From positions 806,001 through 870,000 of the forward strand of contig NZ_JYJB01000010.1 in NCBI RefSeq assembly GCF_000956475.1: a DNA stretch of 64,000 nucleotides. The letters run 5' to 3'. Positions 26,007 to 33,813 of this stretch are shown one piece after another (within the stretch, counting starts at the first letter, position 1; each line of letters opens with the position of its first letter). This DNA comes from Microbacterium hydrocarbonoxydans (GTDB taxonomy: Bacteria > Actinomycetota > Actinomycetes > Actinomycetales > Microbacteriaceae). Under the pieces are notes generated by a model. The model worked only from the letters and a program-made list of their open reading frames with translations. It did no database searches and was not told where the DNA came from. The position numbers and the translations under genes are program-made.

Positions 26007-26088
26007 GTCACTCTCCGGCCGTCGAGGGCGGCTTCCGGTCATGCGCGAGGTCGTTCCTTGCCCGTGACCTCCCGTTCTCTGCGTGAGC

Positions 26089-26118
26089 CCCGTGCGCCGG
26101 AGGTCGGTCTCGCACGGG
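26089..26118 (-). terminator. hairpin after the membrane protein gene
   Basis: CCCGTGCG/CGCACGGG, eight pairs with a 14-base loop, 29 bases after the stop of the gene at 26148. Modest strength. Confidence 0.4.
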
Positions 26119-26147
26119 AACGAGGAGTTCGTCGTCGAACCACCGCA

Positions 26148-27032
26148 TCAGCCGCCGGGGCAGTCCCCCGTCGTTCCGAAGCAGACCGGATGGTCCTCGT
26201 GGACCACCGGCGCGGGGACTGGCACGAATCGCCCCCTCGGCACCTGGAACACGAATGCGGCGGCGATGCCGAGAAGGAGAGCCACCGCCGAGACGATGAT
26301 GAGTCCCCTTCGGCGACGGATGACGGCTAGGACGACGGCCGCCACGAACGCCACCAGCATCAACGCGGCGGTCCACTCGTAGCGTGTCACCTCGTCGCTC
26401 GTAGGAGGGTCGGCGGCCTCCCAGATCGAGAAATACACCCCGAACCATCCCAGAGGAAGAGCGAACACGAGGGCTGCGCCGGCGACGAGCGCCAGCAGCA
26501 CGGCGATCGATACCCCACGGTCCCGGCCGCCCGGAACGACGTCCTCCCCGACGCCGGCGGTTCCGGCGCCGACGGATGCCCCGGCTGCACCACCGACCAG
26601 GGCTGCCTCCGCCGCGTGCGCCACGGGCTGCGGCCGACGAGCGTCGATCACGCCTGCCGTCGCGCCGAGCATCGCGGCGCACCCGAGCGTCAGCATCTTC
26701 CAGCCAGAGACGACGAAAAGGATGTCACCCATCCCGCCGAACTGCGCGACTGCCGAGACCACGGCGACCACGAGACCCAGGGCCACAGCAGCGATCGCGA
26801 ATCGCAGGTCGGCCGCTCCGACGAACGGCAGAGCGAATGCCACGATCAGGGCCCAGACGAGCGTATCCACCTGAGGCACGAGCGTTTGCAGCGACGACCA
26901 CGAGAATCCGCCGAGCAGCACAGACACGATCAGCGTGCCAAGGCTCATCCCGATCATGCCGACGGCGCCGGTGACGACGCCCTGCCTGCGTGCGCGTGCT
27001 CTCGGCACCGCGACCCCCTCGTTCGCCGCCAT
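26148..27032 (-). CDS. multi-pass membrane protein, unknown family
   Basis: 294 aa with about seven hydrophobic segments. A Gly/Ala-rich soluble loop occupies roughly 140-165, and the C-terminus ends in an extracytoplasmic-looking tail with two Cys (VCFGTTGDC). The ATG start has TATGCT seven bases upstream and no Shine-Dalgarno. It is divergent from the RNB nuclease gene. No function is proposed. Confidence 0.75.
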   Translation of the reverse strand: MAANEGVAVPRARARRQGVVTGAVGMIGMSLGTLIVSVLLGGFSWSSLQTLVPQVDTLVWALIVAFALPFVGAADLRFAIAAVALGLVVAVVSAVAQFGGMGDILFVVSGWKMLTLGCAAMLGATAGVIDARRPQPVAHAAEAALVGGAAGASVGAGTAGVGEDVVPGGRDRGVSIAVLLALVAGAALVFALPLGWFGVYFSIWEAADPPTSDEVTRYEWTAALMLVAFVAAVVLAVIRRRRGLIIVSAVALLLGIAAAFVFQVPRGRFVPVPAPVVHEDHPVCFGTTGDCPGG

Positions 27033-27039
27033 GACCCGA

Positions 27040-27045
27040 AGCATA
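27040..27045 (-). promoter_or_regulatory. -10 box of the membrane protein gene
   Basis: TATGCT on the minus strand, seven bases before the ATG at 27032. Confidence 0.45.
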
Positions 27046-27095
27046 GTCCGGCCGCGAGCGGCGGCCCCGTACCGCGGCTCGGCACCGGCTCGGCT

Positions 27096-27101
27096 TAGGG
27101 T
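27096..27101 (+). promoter_or_regulatory. -10 box of the RNB gene
   Basis: TAGGGT six bases before the ATG at 27108. Leaderless start is likely, although GGGGAC could also act as a weak ribosome site. Confidence 0.45.
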
Positions 27102-27107
27102 GGGGAC

Positions 27108-28523
27108 ATGCCTCAGCGTCGATCACATGTCGCCCCGTCCGCTACCCAGACGGAACTCGCCGCGGCCCTGTCGGCTCTGCGCGAAGAACTCGACGCGCCG
27201 CAGGAATTCTCGCCTGATGTCCTCGCCGAAGCCGAGAACGCGACCGCCCCTGAGCCGGGTCTCGATCTGCGAGCCGTTCCCTTCGCCACACTCGATCCCG
27301 CCGGGTCCATGGACCTCGATCAGGCCTTCCACCTCGAGCGGAACGGAGACGGCTTCACTGTTCGCTACGCGATCGCCGATGTCCCTTCGTTCGTCGCACC
27401 CGGTGGGGCTGTGGACGCCGAGGCCCGCCGCCGCGGGCAGACCCTGTACGCGGCGGACGGCACCGTCCCCCTGCATCCGAAAGTGCTCAGCGAAGACAAG
27501 GCCTCACTGCTTCCCGATATCGACCGTCCCGCGCTCGTCTGGACGTTCGATCTGGATTCGGCGGGCGCGGTGTCGGCATTCCGCCTGGAGCGGGCGCTGA
27601 TCAGGTCGCGCGCGAAACTCGATTATGTCGCGACGCAGGCATCCCTCGACCGAGGCGAGGACAGCCCCGCCTCGCTCCTCCCCGTGATCGGCGCGCTGCG
27701 CATCGAACAGGAGCGGATGCGCGGAGGAGCCAGCCTCAACCTGCCGGACGAGGAGGTGGTGCGGGCGGCGGACGGCACGTACGCCATCGAGCGCCGCAGC
27801 CCGCTCGCCGTCGAGGACTGGAACGCGCAGCTGTCGCTGATGACGGGGATGGCCGCGGCCTCGCTCATGCTCGAAGCGAAGGTCGGCGTGCTGCGCACGA
27901 TGCCGCAACCGGACGAGAAGTCGTTCGAGACGTTCCGTCACCAGACCGAAGCACTCGGGCGTCCCTGGACGACGGGGCGATACGGCGACTACCTGCGCGC
28001 GCTCGACCGTGAGGATCCGCTCACGCTCCCGATCCTCGAGGCCGCGGCCTCGCTGTTCCGGGGCGCGGGCTACGTCGTGTTCGACGGGACCACGCCTGCG
28101 GACGCGATGCAGGCTGCGATCGGCGCGCCCTACGCGCACGCGACCGCTCCCCTGCGTCGGCTCGTGGACAGGTGGTCGCTGGCGATCTGCCTGGCGATCT
28201 CACAGGGCGAGAAGATCCCGGCCTGGGCGCGCGAATCGCTGAATGAGCTGCCCGCTCTGATGCAGGAGTCCGCGCAGCGCGCTTCCCGGCTCGACTCCGC
28301 GACCGTGAACTGCGTGGAGGCCGCGCTGCTCACGCCGTTCGTCGGCGCCACGATCGATGCGACCGTGATCGCGGTGCACGGCGATCGCGCCACGGTGCAG
28401 ATCGCGGACCCCGCGGTGACGGCATCCGCTCCCGTCCCCGCCGGAACGACGCCCGGCACGTCCGTCCGCGTGACGGTGCAGCGCGTGGACATCTCCGAGG
28501 GACAGGTGGAATTGACCACGTGA
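27108..28523 (+). CDS. RNB-domain exoribonuclease (RNase II/R family)
   Basis: 471 aa 3'-5' exoribonuclease-like protein. The catalytic RNB block DPAGSMDLDQ (63-72) holds the metal-binding Asp residues, and YAHATAPLRRLVDRW carries the conserved Arg patch. It lacks the N-terminal cold-shock domains of RNase R. Only a short C-terminal barrel-like region follows, so this is a compact form of the family. It overlaps the next gene as GTGA. Confidence 0.88.
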   Translation: MPQRRSHVAPSATQTELAAALSALREELDAPQEFSPDVLAEAENATAPEPGLDLRAVPFATLDPAGSMDLDQAFHLERNGDGFTVRYAIADVPSFVAPGGAVDAEARRRGQTLYAADGTVPLHPKVLSEDKASLLPDIDRPALVWTFDLDSAGAVSAFRLERALIRSRAKLDYVATQASLDRGEDSPASLLPVIGALRIEQERMRGGASLNLPDEEVVRAADGTYAIERRSPLAVEDWNAQLSLMTGMAAASLMLEAKVGVLRTMPQPDEKSFETFRHQTEALGRPWTTGRYGDYLRALDREDPLTLPILEAAASLFRGAGYVVFDGTTPADAMQAAIGAPYAHATAPLRRLVDRWSLAICLAISQGEKIPAWARESLNELPALMQESAQRASRLDSATVNCVEAALLTPFVGATIDATVIAVHGDRATVQIADPAVTASAPVPAGTTPGTSVRVTVQRVDISEGQVELTT

Positions 28524-29386
28524 CACGCTGGGACTGCGGCCTGCTCAGCTCCCGGCAGGCGGAGCTCGTGAGCGGATGGCTGCACTCTCCCGAGATGGTG
28601 GCGGATCTGTCGTGGGGCATCGTCGACTCCACTGTGCTACATGTTCGCGCGGACGGCGCTGACCTGATCGTCAAAGCAGGCGGACCGACGAACCATCACC
28701 TGGGTCGGGAGATCGATGCGCACGACGGGGCGACCGCGAGCCTGATCGCCCGAGGGCTTGCCGCGCCCCTGCGACATGCAGACCGCAGCGCACGCGTCCT
28801 GGTCCTCGATCGTCTGCCGGGAATGCTGGTGGCAGGATCGGAATCCGAACACGATCCCGACGTCCATCGACAGGCCGGCGCCGCGCTTGCTCTGCTGCAT
28901 TCAGGTGACACGCACGTCGATCCCGACTACGAAGAAAGGGTCACCGAGCGCACGCTGGCGTGGCTCGACGGCCCGCACCGCATCCAGCGCACAGTCGAGA
29001 ACGACGTTCGACGACTCCTCGCGGACCAACGCGGCAGCGCCGCGCACGTCGTCCCGACGCACGGCGACTGGCAGCCCCGCAACTGGCTGATCGATCAGGG
29101 CACACTGCGCGTCATCGACTTCGGGCGCTTCGCCTATCGTCCGGCATGCACGGATCTCTGCCACTTGGCCGGCCAGCAGTGGCGCGACCGGCCGGACCTC
29201 GCGGACGCCTTCATCGAGGGCTACGGCCCAGACCCGCGGGATGCCCCGCAGTGGCCCATCGAGCAACTGCGCGAGGCCGTCGGAACCGCCGCCTACGCCT
29301 TCCAGATCGGCGACGCCGATTTCGAAGCGCAGGGACAGCGGATGCTGCGCGAGGCGCTGCGCATGCTCGGAGGTGCCAGCTCGTAA
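28520..29386 (+). CDS. aminoglycoside phosphotransferase-family kinase
   Basis: 288 aa protein with the APH/choline-kinase fold. The catalytic loop HGDWQPRNW (181-189) gives Asp183 and Asn188, and IDFGRF holds the metal-binding Asp200. It probably phosphorylates a small hydroxylated compound; family members act on aminoglycosides, sugars, choline or homoserine, and resistance is not implied. The GTG start overlaps the RNB stop. The stop codon TAA doubles as the start of the -10 box of the next gene. Confidence 0.85.
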   Translation: MTRWDCGLLSSRQAELVSGWLHSPEMVADLSWGIVDSTVLHVRADGADLIVKAGGPTNHHLGREIDAHDGATASLIARGLAAPLRHADRSARVLVLDRLPGMLVAGSESEHDPDVHRQAGAALALLHSGDTHVDPDYEERVTERTLAWLDGPHRIQRTVENDVRRLLADQRGSAAHVVPTHGDWQPRNWLIDQGTLRVIDFGRFAYRPACTDLCHLAGQQWRDRPDLADAFIEGYGPDPRDAPQWPIEQLREAVGTAAYAFQIGDADFEAQGQRMLREALRMLGGASS

Positions 29387-29389
29387 GCT
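29384..29389 (+). promoter_or_regulatory. -10 box overlapping a stop codon (Nudix gene)
   Basis: TAAGCT six bases before the Nudix ATG. Its first three bases are the TAA stop of the kinase gene. Confidence 0.45.
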
Positions 29390-29395
29390 CGGCGC

Positions 29396-29866
29396 ATGGC
29401 CGTCTCTGCGTACGTCAGCAACCTCCGCGCTCGCGTCGGACATGATCTTCTGCTTCTTCCTGGCGTGACGGCAGTGATCCGCAACGGAGACCGATTCCTC
29501 CTGGCCAGACAGCTCGAGTCGGCCCGGTGGGGAACCATCGGTGGTGCCATCGACCCCGGCGAGGAGCCAGCAGCGGCCGTCGCCCGAGAGGTACTTGAGG
29601 AGATCGGCGTCGCACCCGCGGTCGGCCGTATGATCGGCGCTTATGGAGGAGATGACTTCATCGTCGAGTACCCGAACGGCGACCGCGTGAGCTACATCAG
29701 CGTCGCCTACGAGTGCCACCTCCCTGACGATGCCCGATTCTCGTTCGCCGACGGTGAACTAGTGGAGGTCGGATGGTTCACGCGGACAGAGCTCGCAGTG
29801 CTCTCACGCGATCCTTGGGTCGACCGCATCCTGGATGATGCCCTGGCCGCGGACGGCTCCGCGTAA
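29396..29866 (+). CDS. Nudix hydrolase
   Basis: 156 aa. The full Nudix box G-x5-E-x7-REVLEE-x-GV lies at residues 50-72, so it should hydrolyse a nucleoside diphosphate linked to another moiety. Substrate unknown. No Shine-Dalgarno precedes the ATG; the TAAGCT box does. It sits between an APH-type kinase and a nucleotidyltransferase, with nine-base gaps on each side. Confidence 0.9.
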   Translation: MAVSAYVSNLRARVGHDLLLLPGVTAVIRNGDRFLLARQLESARWGTIGGAIDPGEEPAAAVAREVLEEIGVAPAVGRMIGAYGGDDFIVEYPNGDRVSYISVAYECHLPDDARFSFADGELVEVGWFTRTELAVLSRDPWVDRILDDALAADGSA

Positions 29867-29869
29867 GCT
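29864..29869 (+). promoter_or_regulatory. -10 box overlapping a stop codon (nucleotidyltransferase gene)
   Basis: TAAGCT six bases before the ATG at 29876, again beginning with the TAA stop of the gene before it. Confidence 0.45.
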
Positions 29870-29875
29870 CCCGGC

Positions 29876-30568
29876 ATGCAGTACGCCGACGTCACCGAGA
29901 GATTCATCGCCGCCAGGTATCCGCGAGCATCGGTGGCTGTCGTCGCGGGGAGCACGGCGCGCGGAGAGCGGACCACGACCAGCGACATCGACCTGCTCCT
30001 GCTCGGAGACGCGTTGTTCGAGGATGAGCACAAGACGAGCGAGGCTGCGACGCACGTCTTCGAAGGCGAGGTGTTCGAAGTCTTCGCATATACCGCGAAC
30101 GGCTTCGACGAATGGGCCGCAAGAGGTGTGGCCGACCATAGACCAGTGATCGCAACCATGCTCGTCGAAGGCATCGCGGTCTGCGACGACGGGAGGCTCG
30201 CCGAGTTAAGACGCGCGTGGACCGCGGTACTCGATGCCGGTCCAGCTCTCTCTGATCACGAATCGGCGTTTCGGCGTTACATGGTCGCGGATGCTCTGGA
30301 TGACCTTCGTGATGCCACCGATCCGTTCGAGCGACAGGTCATTGCGTCCCTGTTGTTCCAGAGAACTGCGGAGCTCATGCTCCTACGCGCCGGTCGCTGG
30401 ATCGCGACAGGGAAATGGTGGCCCCGCCGACTGCGTTCCATGAGTACCGAGCGTGCGCTCGGCCTCAGTCGACCGCTGCTCGATGGCGACTACGGCCTGT
30501 TCGCGACCAGAGTGGAAGAAGAGCTCAATCGCGCTGGGGGACGTGTCCAGGACGGCTTCGTCCGCTGA
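29876..30568 (+). CDS. nucleotidyltransferase-domain protein
   Basis: 230 aa. GSTARGERTTTSDID at 25-39 is the Pol-beta-type nucleotidyltransferase motif, with catalytic Asp37 and Asp39. The C-terminal 120 residues are helical, as in antibiotic nucleotidyltransferases. It could adenylylate a small molecule or a protein. A TTA codon followed by AGA occurs at codons 111-112 (30206-30211), rare choices in this GC-rich context that hint at acquisition. It ends six bases from the oppositely oriented AlaX-like gene. Confidence 0.82.
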   Translation: MQYADVTERFIAARYPRASVAVVAGSTARGERTTTSDIDLLLLGDALFEDEHKTSEAATHVFEGEVFEVFAYTANGFDEWAARGVADHRPVIATMLVEGIAVCDDGRLAELRRAWTAVLDAGPALSDHESAFRRYMVADALDDLRDATDPFERQVIASLLFQRTAELMLLRAGRWIATGKWWPRRLRSMSTERALGLSRPLLDGDYGLFATRVEEELNRAGGRVQDGFVR

Positions 30569-30574
30569 GTCGGA

Positions 30575-31438
30575 TCAGGCAGGCACCGCAGTCGTCGTCA
30601 TGACGAGCAGCTGAGGATCGCTCAGGTCCAGGGCGACGGAGATGGAGGCGAACTCAGCGAGCGACTCCACGTGGGTGCCGCCGCAGAGGATCTCCGCCGT
30701 GCCCTCGGGCAGCTCGCACACCCACGTGCGGCGGTCGATGATCGTGGGTCCCTCGGTGACGATGCGGCTTGCCGCGCCGGATGCCACCCAGGTGGCCAGC
30801 TGCGCATTGATCGACGCCTCGCGCTCGGTCAGTGTCGCCGCGAAGGTCTCGGTGTCGAATCCGGCCCGGCGCAGGCTCTTGCCGAGCCGGTATTCGTCGA
30901 CCGCACCGTCCTCATGGATGCGGCTCGTCTGATTCGCGCGTCCCTCGAAGTCGGGATTGCCGAGAGCATCCGCGCCCGGGTCCTTGCGCCAGAGATCCGC
31001 GACCGCGAGATCGAGTGCCAGCGACGCGAGGTGGCACGCGGTATGACCACGGCTGAGGCCTGAGCGTGATTCCTCGTCCACGGAGAGCGCGACGGATGCG
31101 CCGGGGACGAGCCATTCCGGAATCTCGCCGGTGAGGCGGTGGGCGACGAGCCAGGTCCACCCCTCGGCACCCCGCTTGACGGGGATGTCCGCGCCGACGG
31201 CGAAGACTCCCTCGTCGCTGACAGCCGCCATCACGGCTTCCGAGACGCTCGCGCTCGCGCCGTCGACAGAGATGGTCCCGGAGTCACCCGGCTGGTCGGG
31301 CCAGGTGTGATCGACCGGATGGAACGGCGTCGCGTCGACGACGATCACGCTGCCGTCCGTCAACGGCTCCACGCGGGTGACGGTACCCGATCCGTCGACA
31401 GCTCCGGCTGCGAAGGTCACGAGAGTGGGCGATGACAT
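30575..31438 (-). CDS. AlaX-like tRNA-editing protein
   Basis: 287 aa. HTACH (His132, His136) and CGGTH (Cys252, His256) match the zinc-binding editing site of alanyl-tRNA synthetases and free-standing AlaX proteins, which hydrolyse mischarged Ser-tRNA-Ala or Gly-tRNA-Ala. The N-terminal 115 residues form the companion barrel. The start at MSSPTLVT has AGGAG upstream; a longer open frame before it looks non-coding. Confidence 0.87.
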   Translation of the reverse strand: MSSPTLVTFAAGAVDGSGTVTRVEPLTDGSVIVVDATPFHPVDHTWPDQPGDSGTISVDGASASVSEAVMAAVSDEGVFAVGADIPVKRGAEGWTWLVAHRLTGEIPEWLVPGASVALSVDEESRSGLSRGHTACHLASLALDLAVADLWRKDPGADALGNPDFEGRANQTSRIHEDGAVDEYRLGKSLRRAGFDTETFAATLTEREASINAQLATWVASGAASRIVTEGPTIIDRRTWVCELPEGTAEILCGGTHVESLAEFASISVALDLSDPQLLVMTTTAVPA

Positions 31439-31472
31439 GGGACTCCTGGATGAACGAACGGAAACGGCCCGC

Positions 31473-31808
31473 TCAATGAGCAGGAGGGATCGTGAAGCTG
31501 GCGAGCTTGTCGCCTTCGACGACGAAGATGCCGTCGGATTCGCCATTGAAGACCCGGCTTGACCAGCCGAAGCGGATGCGCGCCGTATCGCCATCGGTCT
31601 CGGCAGAGAGCACGGTCATATGCGCGCCGGCTCCGATCGCGTCGCTCAAGGCCCAGCTGCGGACGCCCTCCGGGCCTGACTTGACCCTGCCCCAATCGCT
31701 GACGAATCCGTCGGGAGTGAACGCGGCGACGAACGCCTCTGTGTCGGCCGCGTTGATCGCATCGACCAGAACCTGGACAAGGGCGGGTACTGCGGGTGCG
31801 GATATCAT
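31473..31808 (-). CDS. SnoaL/NTF2-like protein
   Basis: 111 aa. The opening helix followed by YxF-type VAAFTPDGFVSDWG and the curved sheet sequence fit the SnoaL/NTF2-like fold, a small pocket protein used as a cyclase, isomerase or unknown carrier. The conserved catalytic residues of characterised members cannot be assigned. It lies between the SIMPL gene (25 bases upstream) and the AlaX-like gene. Confidence 0.75.
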   Translation of the reverse strand: MISAPAVPALVQVLVDAINAADTEAFVAAFTPDGFVSDWGRVKSGPEGVRSWALSDAIGAGAHMTVLSAETDGDTARIRFGWSSRVFNGESDGIFVVEGDKLASFTIPPAH

Positions 31809-31833
31809 CGTCTCCTCACGTGTGATGCTGTGG

Positions 31834-32442
31834 TCAGTGGGTGTCGAACTCGGCGACCACCGCGACGCGGACGGTGATCTCGGGGATGGTCAGCTCGTCG
31901 CGTGCTCCTCCTGCAGCGCCGCGAGCAGCGGGCATCGCCGGGCCGCCGGATTCGCGCAGCGTCGCGACCCGGTCGACAGACGTCCCCAGAGCAGCCGCGA
32001 AGTCATCCGCCTTCGCCTGAGCATCCTGAACCGCGACGATGCGCAGCTCGCGAATCGTACGCTGCCGCGTCGCATCCGTGAGAGTCCAGTCGGTCGACAC
32101 ACTGGCGCCGATCGCGCTCAGCTCCGCGACGACATCAGCGACGAGATCGAGACGCGCGAGCTTGATGCGGACGCTCCCGCTCGTGACGTGGTCCTGATGC
32201 TTGTTACCGTCCTTGTCGGTCCAGACACGGGCATTGGTCGTCAGCACGTCGATCGAGTGCCAAGTCGCCGCCGCTGCCTCGCGCAGACGCACAGCGCTGC
32301 CCGCGAGCTGCGAGTGCACAGCCGCACCCAGATCCATCGACCGGTCACGATTCGCGTGCGCGATCGCCACCCGAGCCGTGAGGGTCGCACGCTCGGCGAC
32401 GAGATGACGCTCGCCGAGCCCATCGACGGTGATCGTCGTCAT
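31834..32442 (-). CDS. SIMPL (DUF541) domain protein
   Basis: 202 aa. The fold is suggested by the opening [18 protein letters not shown] and the closing [15 protein letters not shown] strands. Most SIMPL proteins are exported, but this one has no signal peptide. Its ATG overlaps the ispG stop as ATGA, so it is translated together with ispG. The role is unknown. Confidence 0.8.
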   Translation of the reverse strand: MTTITVDGLGERHLVAERATLTARVAIAHANRDRSMDLGAAVHSQLAGSAVRLREAAAATWHSIDVLTTNARVWTDKDGNKHQDHVTSGSVRIKLARLDLVADVVAELSAIGASVSTDWTLTDATRQRTIRELRIVAVQDAQAKADDFAAALGTSVDRVATLRESGGPAMPAARGAAGGARDELTIPEITVRVAVVAEFDTH

Positions 32443-33590
32443 GCAGTGACGACCTGCGCCGTCCCGAGCGGAGCGTCCGGCCCGAGCTCGGCCGCGATGC
32501 GGTTCGCCTCTTCGATGAGCGTGGCGACGATGTCGGCCTCCGGCACCGTCTTGATGACCTCGCCCTTGACGAAGATCTGGCCCTTGCCGTTGCCGGAAGC
32601 CACGCCGAGGTCGGCTTCGCGCGCCTCGCCGGGCCCGTTCACGACGCAGCCCATGACGGCGACGCGCAGCGGAACCGTCATGTCCTTCAGACCCTCGGTG
32701 ACGTCTTCGGCCAGCGTGTACACGTCGACCTGGGCGCGACCGCACGACGGGCACGAGACGATCTCGAGCTTGCGCTCACGAAGGTTCAGCGACTGCAGGA
32801 TCTGGTGGCCGACCTTGACCTCTTCGGCCGGCGGCGCGGAGAGGGAGACGCGGATGGTGTCGCCGATCCCCTCGCCCAGCAGGATGCCGAACGCAGTGGC
32901 GCTCTTGATCGTGCCCTGGAAGGCAGGGCCGGCCTCGGTGACTCCGAGGTGCAGAGGCCAGTCTCCCCGCTCTGCCAGCTGACGGTATGCCTTCACCATC
33001 ACGATCGGGTCGTTGTGCTTGACCGAGATCTTGAAGTCGTGGAAGTCGTGCTCCTCGAACAGCGAGGCCTCCCACACGGCGCTCTCGACGAGAGCCTCCG
33101 GGGTGGCCTTGCCGTACTTCTGCAGCAGGCGCGCATCGAGCGAACCGGCGTTGACGCCGATGCGCAGCGAGACGCCTGCATCCTTCGCGGCCTTCGCGAT
33201 AGCGCCGACCTGGTCGTCGAACTTGCGGATGTTGCCCGGGTTCACTCGAACAGCCGCACACCCCGCGTCGATCGCCTGGAAGACGTACTTCGGCTGGAAG
33301 TGGATGTCGGCGATCACCGGGATCTGGCTCTTCTTCGCGATGATGTGCAGCACGTCGGCGTCATCCTGCGACGGGACGGCCACGCGCACGATCTCGCAGC
33401 CGGATGCCGTGAGCTCGGCGATCTGCTGAAGCGTGCCGTTGATGTCCGTCGTCTTCGTCGTGGTCATGGACTGCACGCTGACAGGCGCGTCTCCCCCGAC
33501 GAGCACTTTGCCCACCCTGATCTGACGAGACTTGCGACGAGGGGCGAGGACTTCGGGGATCTTCGGCATCCCAAGGTTCACTGCTGGCAC
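32439..33590 (-). CDS. ispG: 4-hydroxy-3-methylbut-2-enyl diphosphate synthase
   Basis: Penultimate step of the MEP isoprenoid pathway, 383 aa, oxygen-sensitive iron-sulfur enzyme. Cys280, Cys283 and Cys315 plus Glu322 ligate the 4Fe-4S cluster; the TIM-barrel start is near [11 protein letters not shown]. The GTG start has TAGGCT six bases before it; an internal ATG (MPKIPEV) is a less likely start. It is coupled to the SIMPL gene and separated from rseP by the trp synthase gene on the other strand. Confidence 0.95.
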   Translation of the reverse strand: MPAVNLGMPKIPEVLAPRRKSRQIRVGKVLVGGDAPVSVQSMTTTKTTDINGTLQQIAELTASGCEIVRVAVPSQDDADVLHIIAKKSQIPVIADIHFQPKYVFQAIDAGCAAVRVNPGNIRKFDDQVGAIAKAAKDAGVSLRIGVNAGSLDARLLQKYGKATPEALVESAVWEASLFEEHDFHDFKISVKHNDPIVMVKAYRQLAERGDWPLHLGVTEAGPAFQGTIKSATAFGILLGEGIGDTIRVSLSAPPAEEVKVGHQILQSLNLRERKLEIVSCPSCGRAQVDVYTLAEDVTEGLKDMTVPLRVAVMGCVVNGPGEAREADLGVASGNGKGQIFVKGEVIKTVPEADIVATLIEEANRIAAELGPDAPLGTAQVVTA

Positions 33591-33596
33591 CCCACA

Positions 33597-33602
33597 AGCC
33601 TA
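33597..33602 (-). promoter_or_regulatory. -10 box of ispG
   Basis: TAGGCT on the minus strand, six bases before the GTG start. Confidence 0.5.
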
Positions 33603-33673
33603 CGCCGCCAGGATGCACGAGGGCTGGATGACCGCACCACGTCACGAGCCGGGAACCGGCGCCCGCGGTGTGA

Positions 33674-33679
33674 TAGTTT
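33674..33679 (+). promoter_or_regulatory. -10 box of the trp leader
   Basis: TAGTTT seven bases before the ATG of the leader peptide. No clear -35 was seen. Confidence 0.4.
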
Positions 33680-33686
33680 TCACCAC

Positions 33687-33722
33687 ATGTCCGCGAACCT
33701 CACCTGGTGGCCCGCCTCCTAG
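33687..33722 (+). CDS. trpL: trp leader peptide
   Basis: A short reading frame encoding MSANLTWWPAS. The two adjacent Trp codons (33705-33710) stand just before a set of alternative RNA stems and a U-tailed terminator. This is the classical layout for ribosome-mediated transcription attenuation by charged tRNA-Trp. Its own -10 box is so close that the leader transcript may start at the ATG. Confidence 0.85.
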   Translation: MSANLTWWPAS

Positions 33723-33774
33723 GCGGTGTGTTCGCGTTCCCACGAATCCAGACCGCCTTACGGGGCGGTTTTTT
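33712..33774 (+). promoter_or_regulatory. trp attenuator
   Basis: Segment 1 CCGCC (33712-33716) can pair with segment 2 GGCGG (33722-33726). Segment 2 GGCGGT (33722-33727) can pair with segment 3 ACCGCC (33752-33757). Segment 3 pairs with segment 4 GGCGGT (33764-33769), which is followed by a run of six T. Stalling at the Trp codons would block segment 1, allow 2:3 and prevent the 3:4 terminator. Confidence 0.85.
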
Positions 33775-33813
33775 CGTCTGAGCCGCGCCTCTTCCCTCGC
33801 ACAGGAGACATCG

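Noticed and set aside
28520..30568. Antibiotic-resistance cassette
   Set aside because: APH-like kinases and nucleotidyltransferases are very diverse, no resistance-specific residues can be assigned, and there is no integron or insertion sequence.
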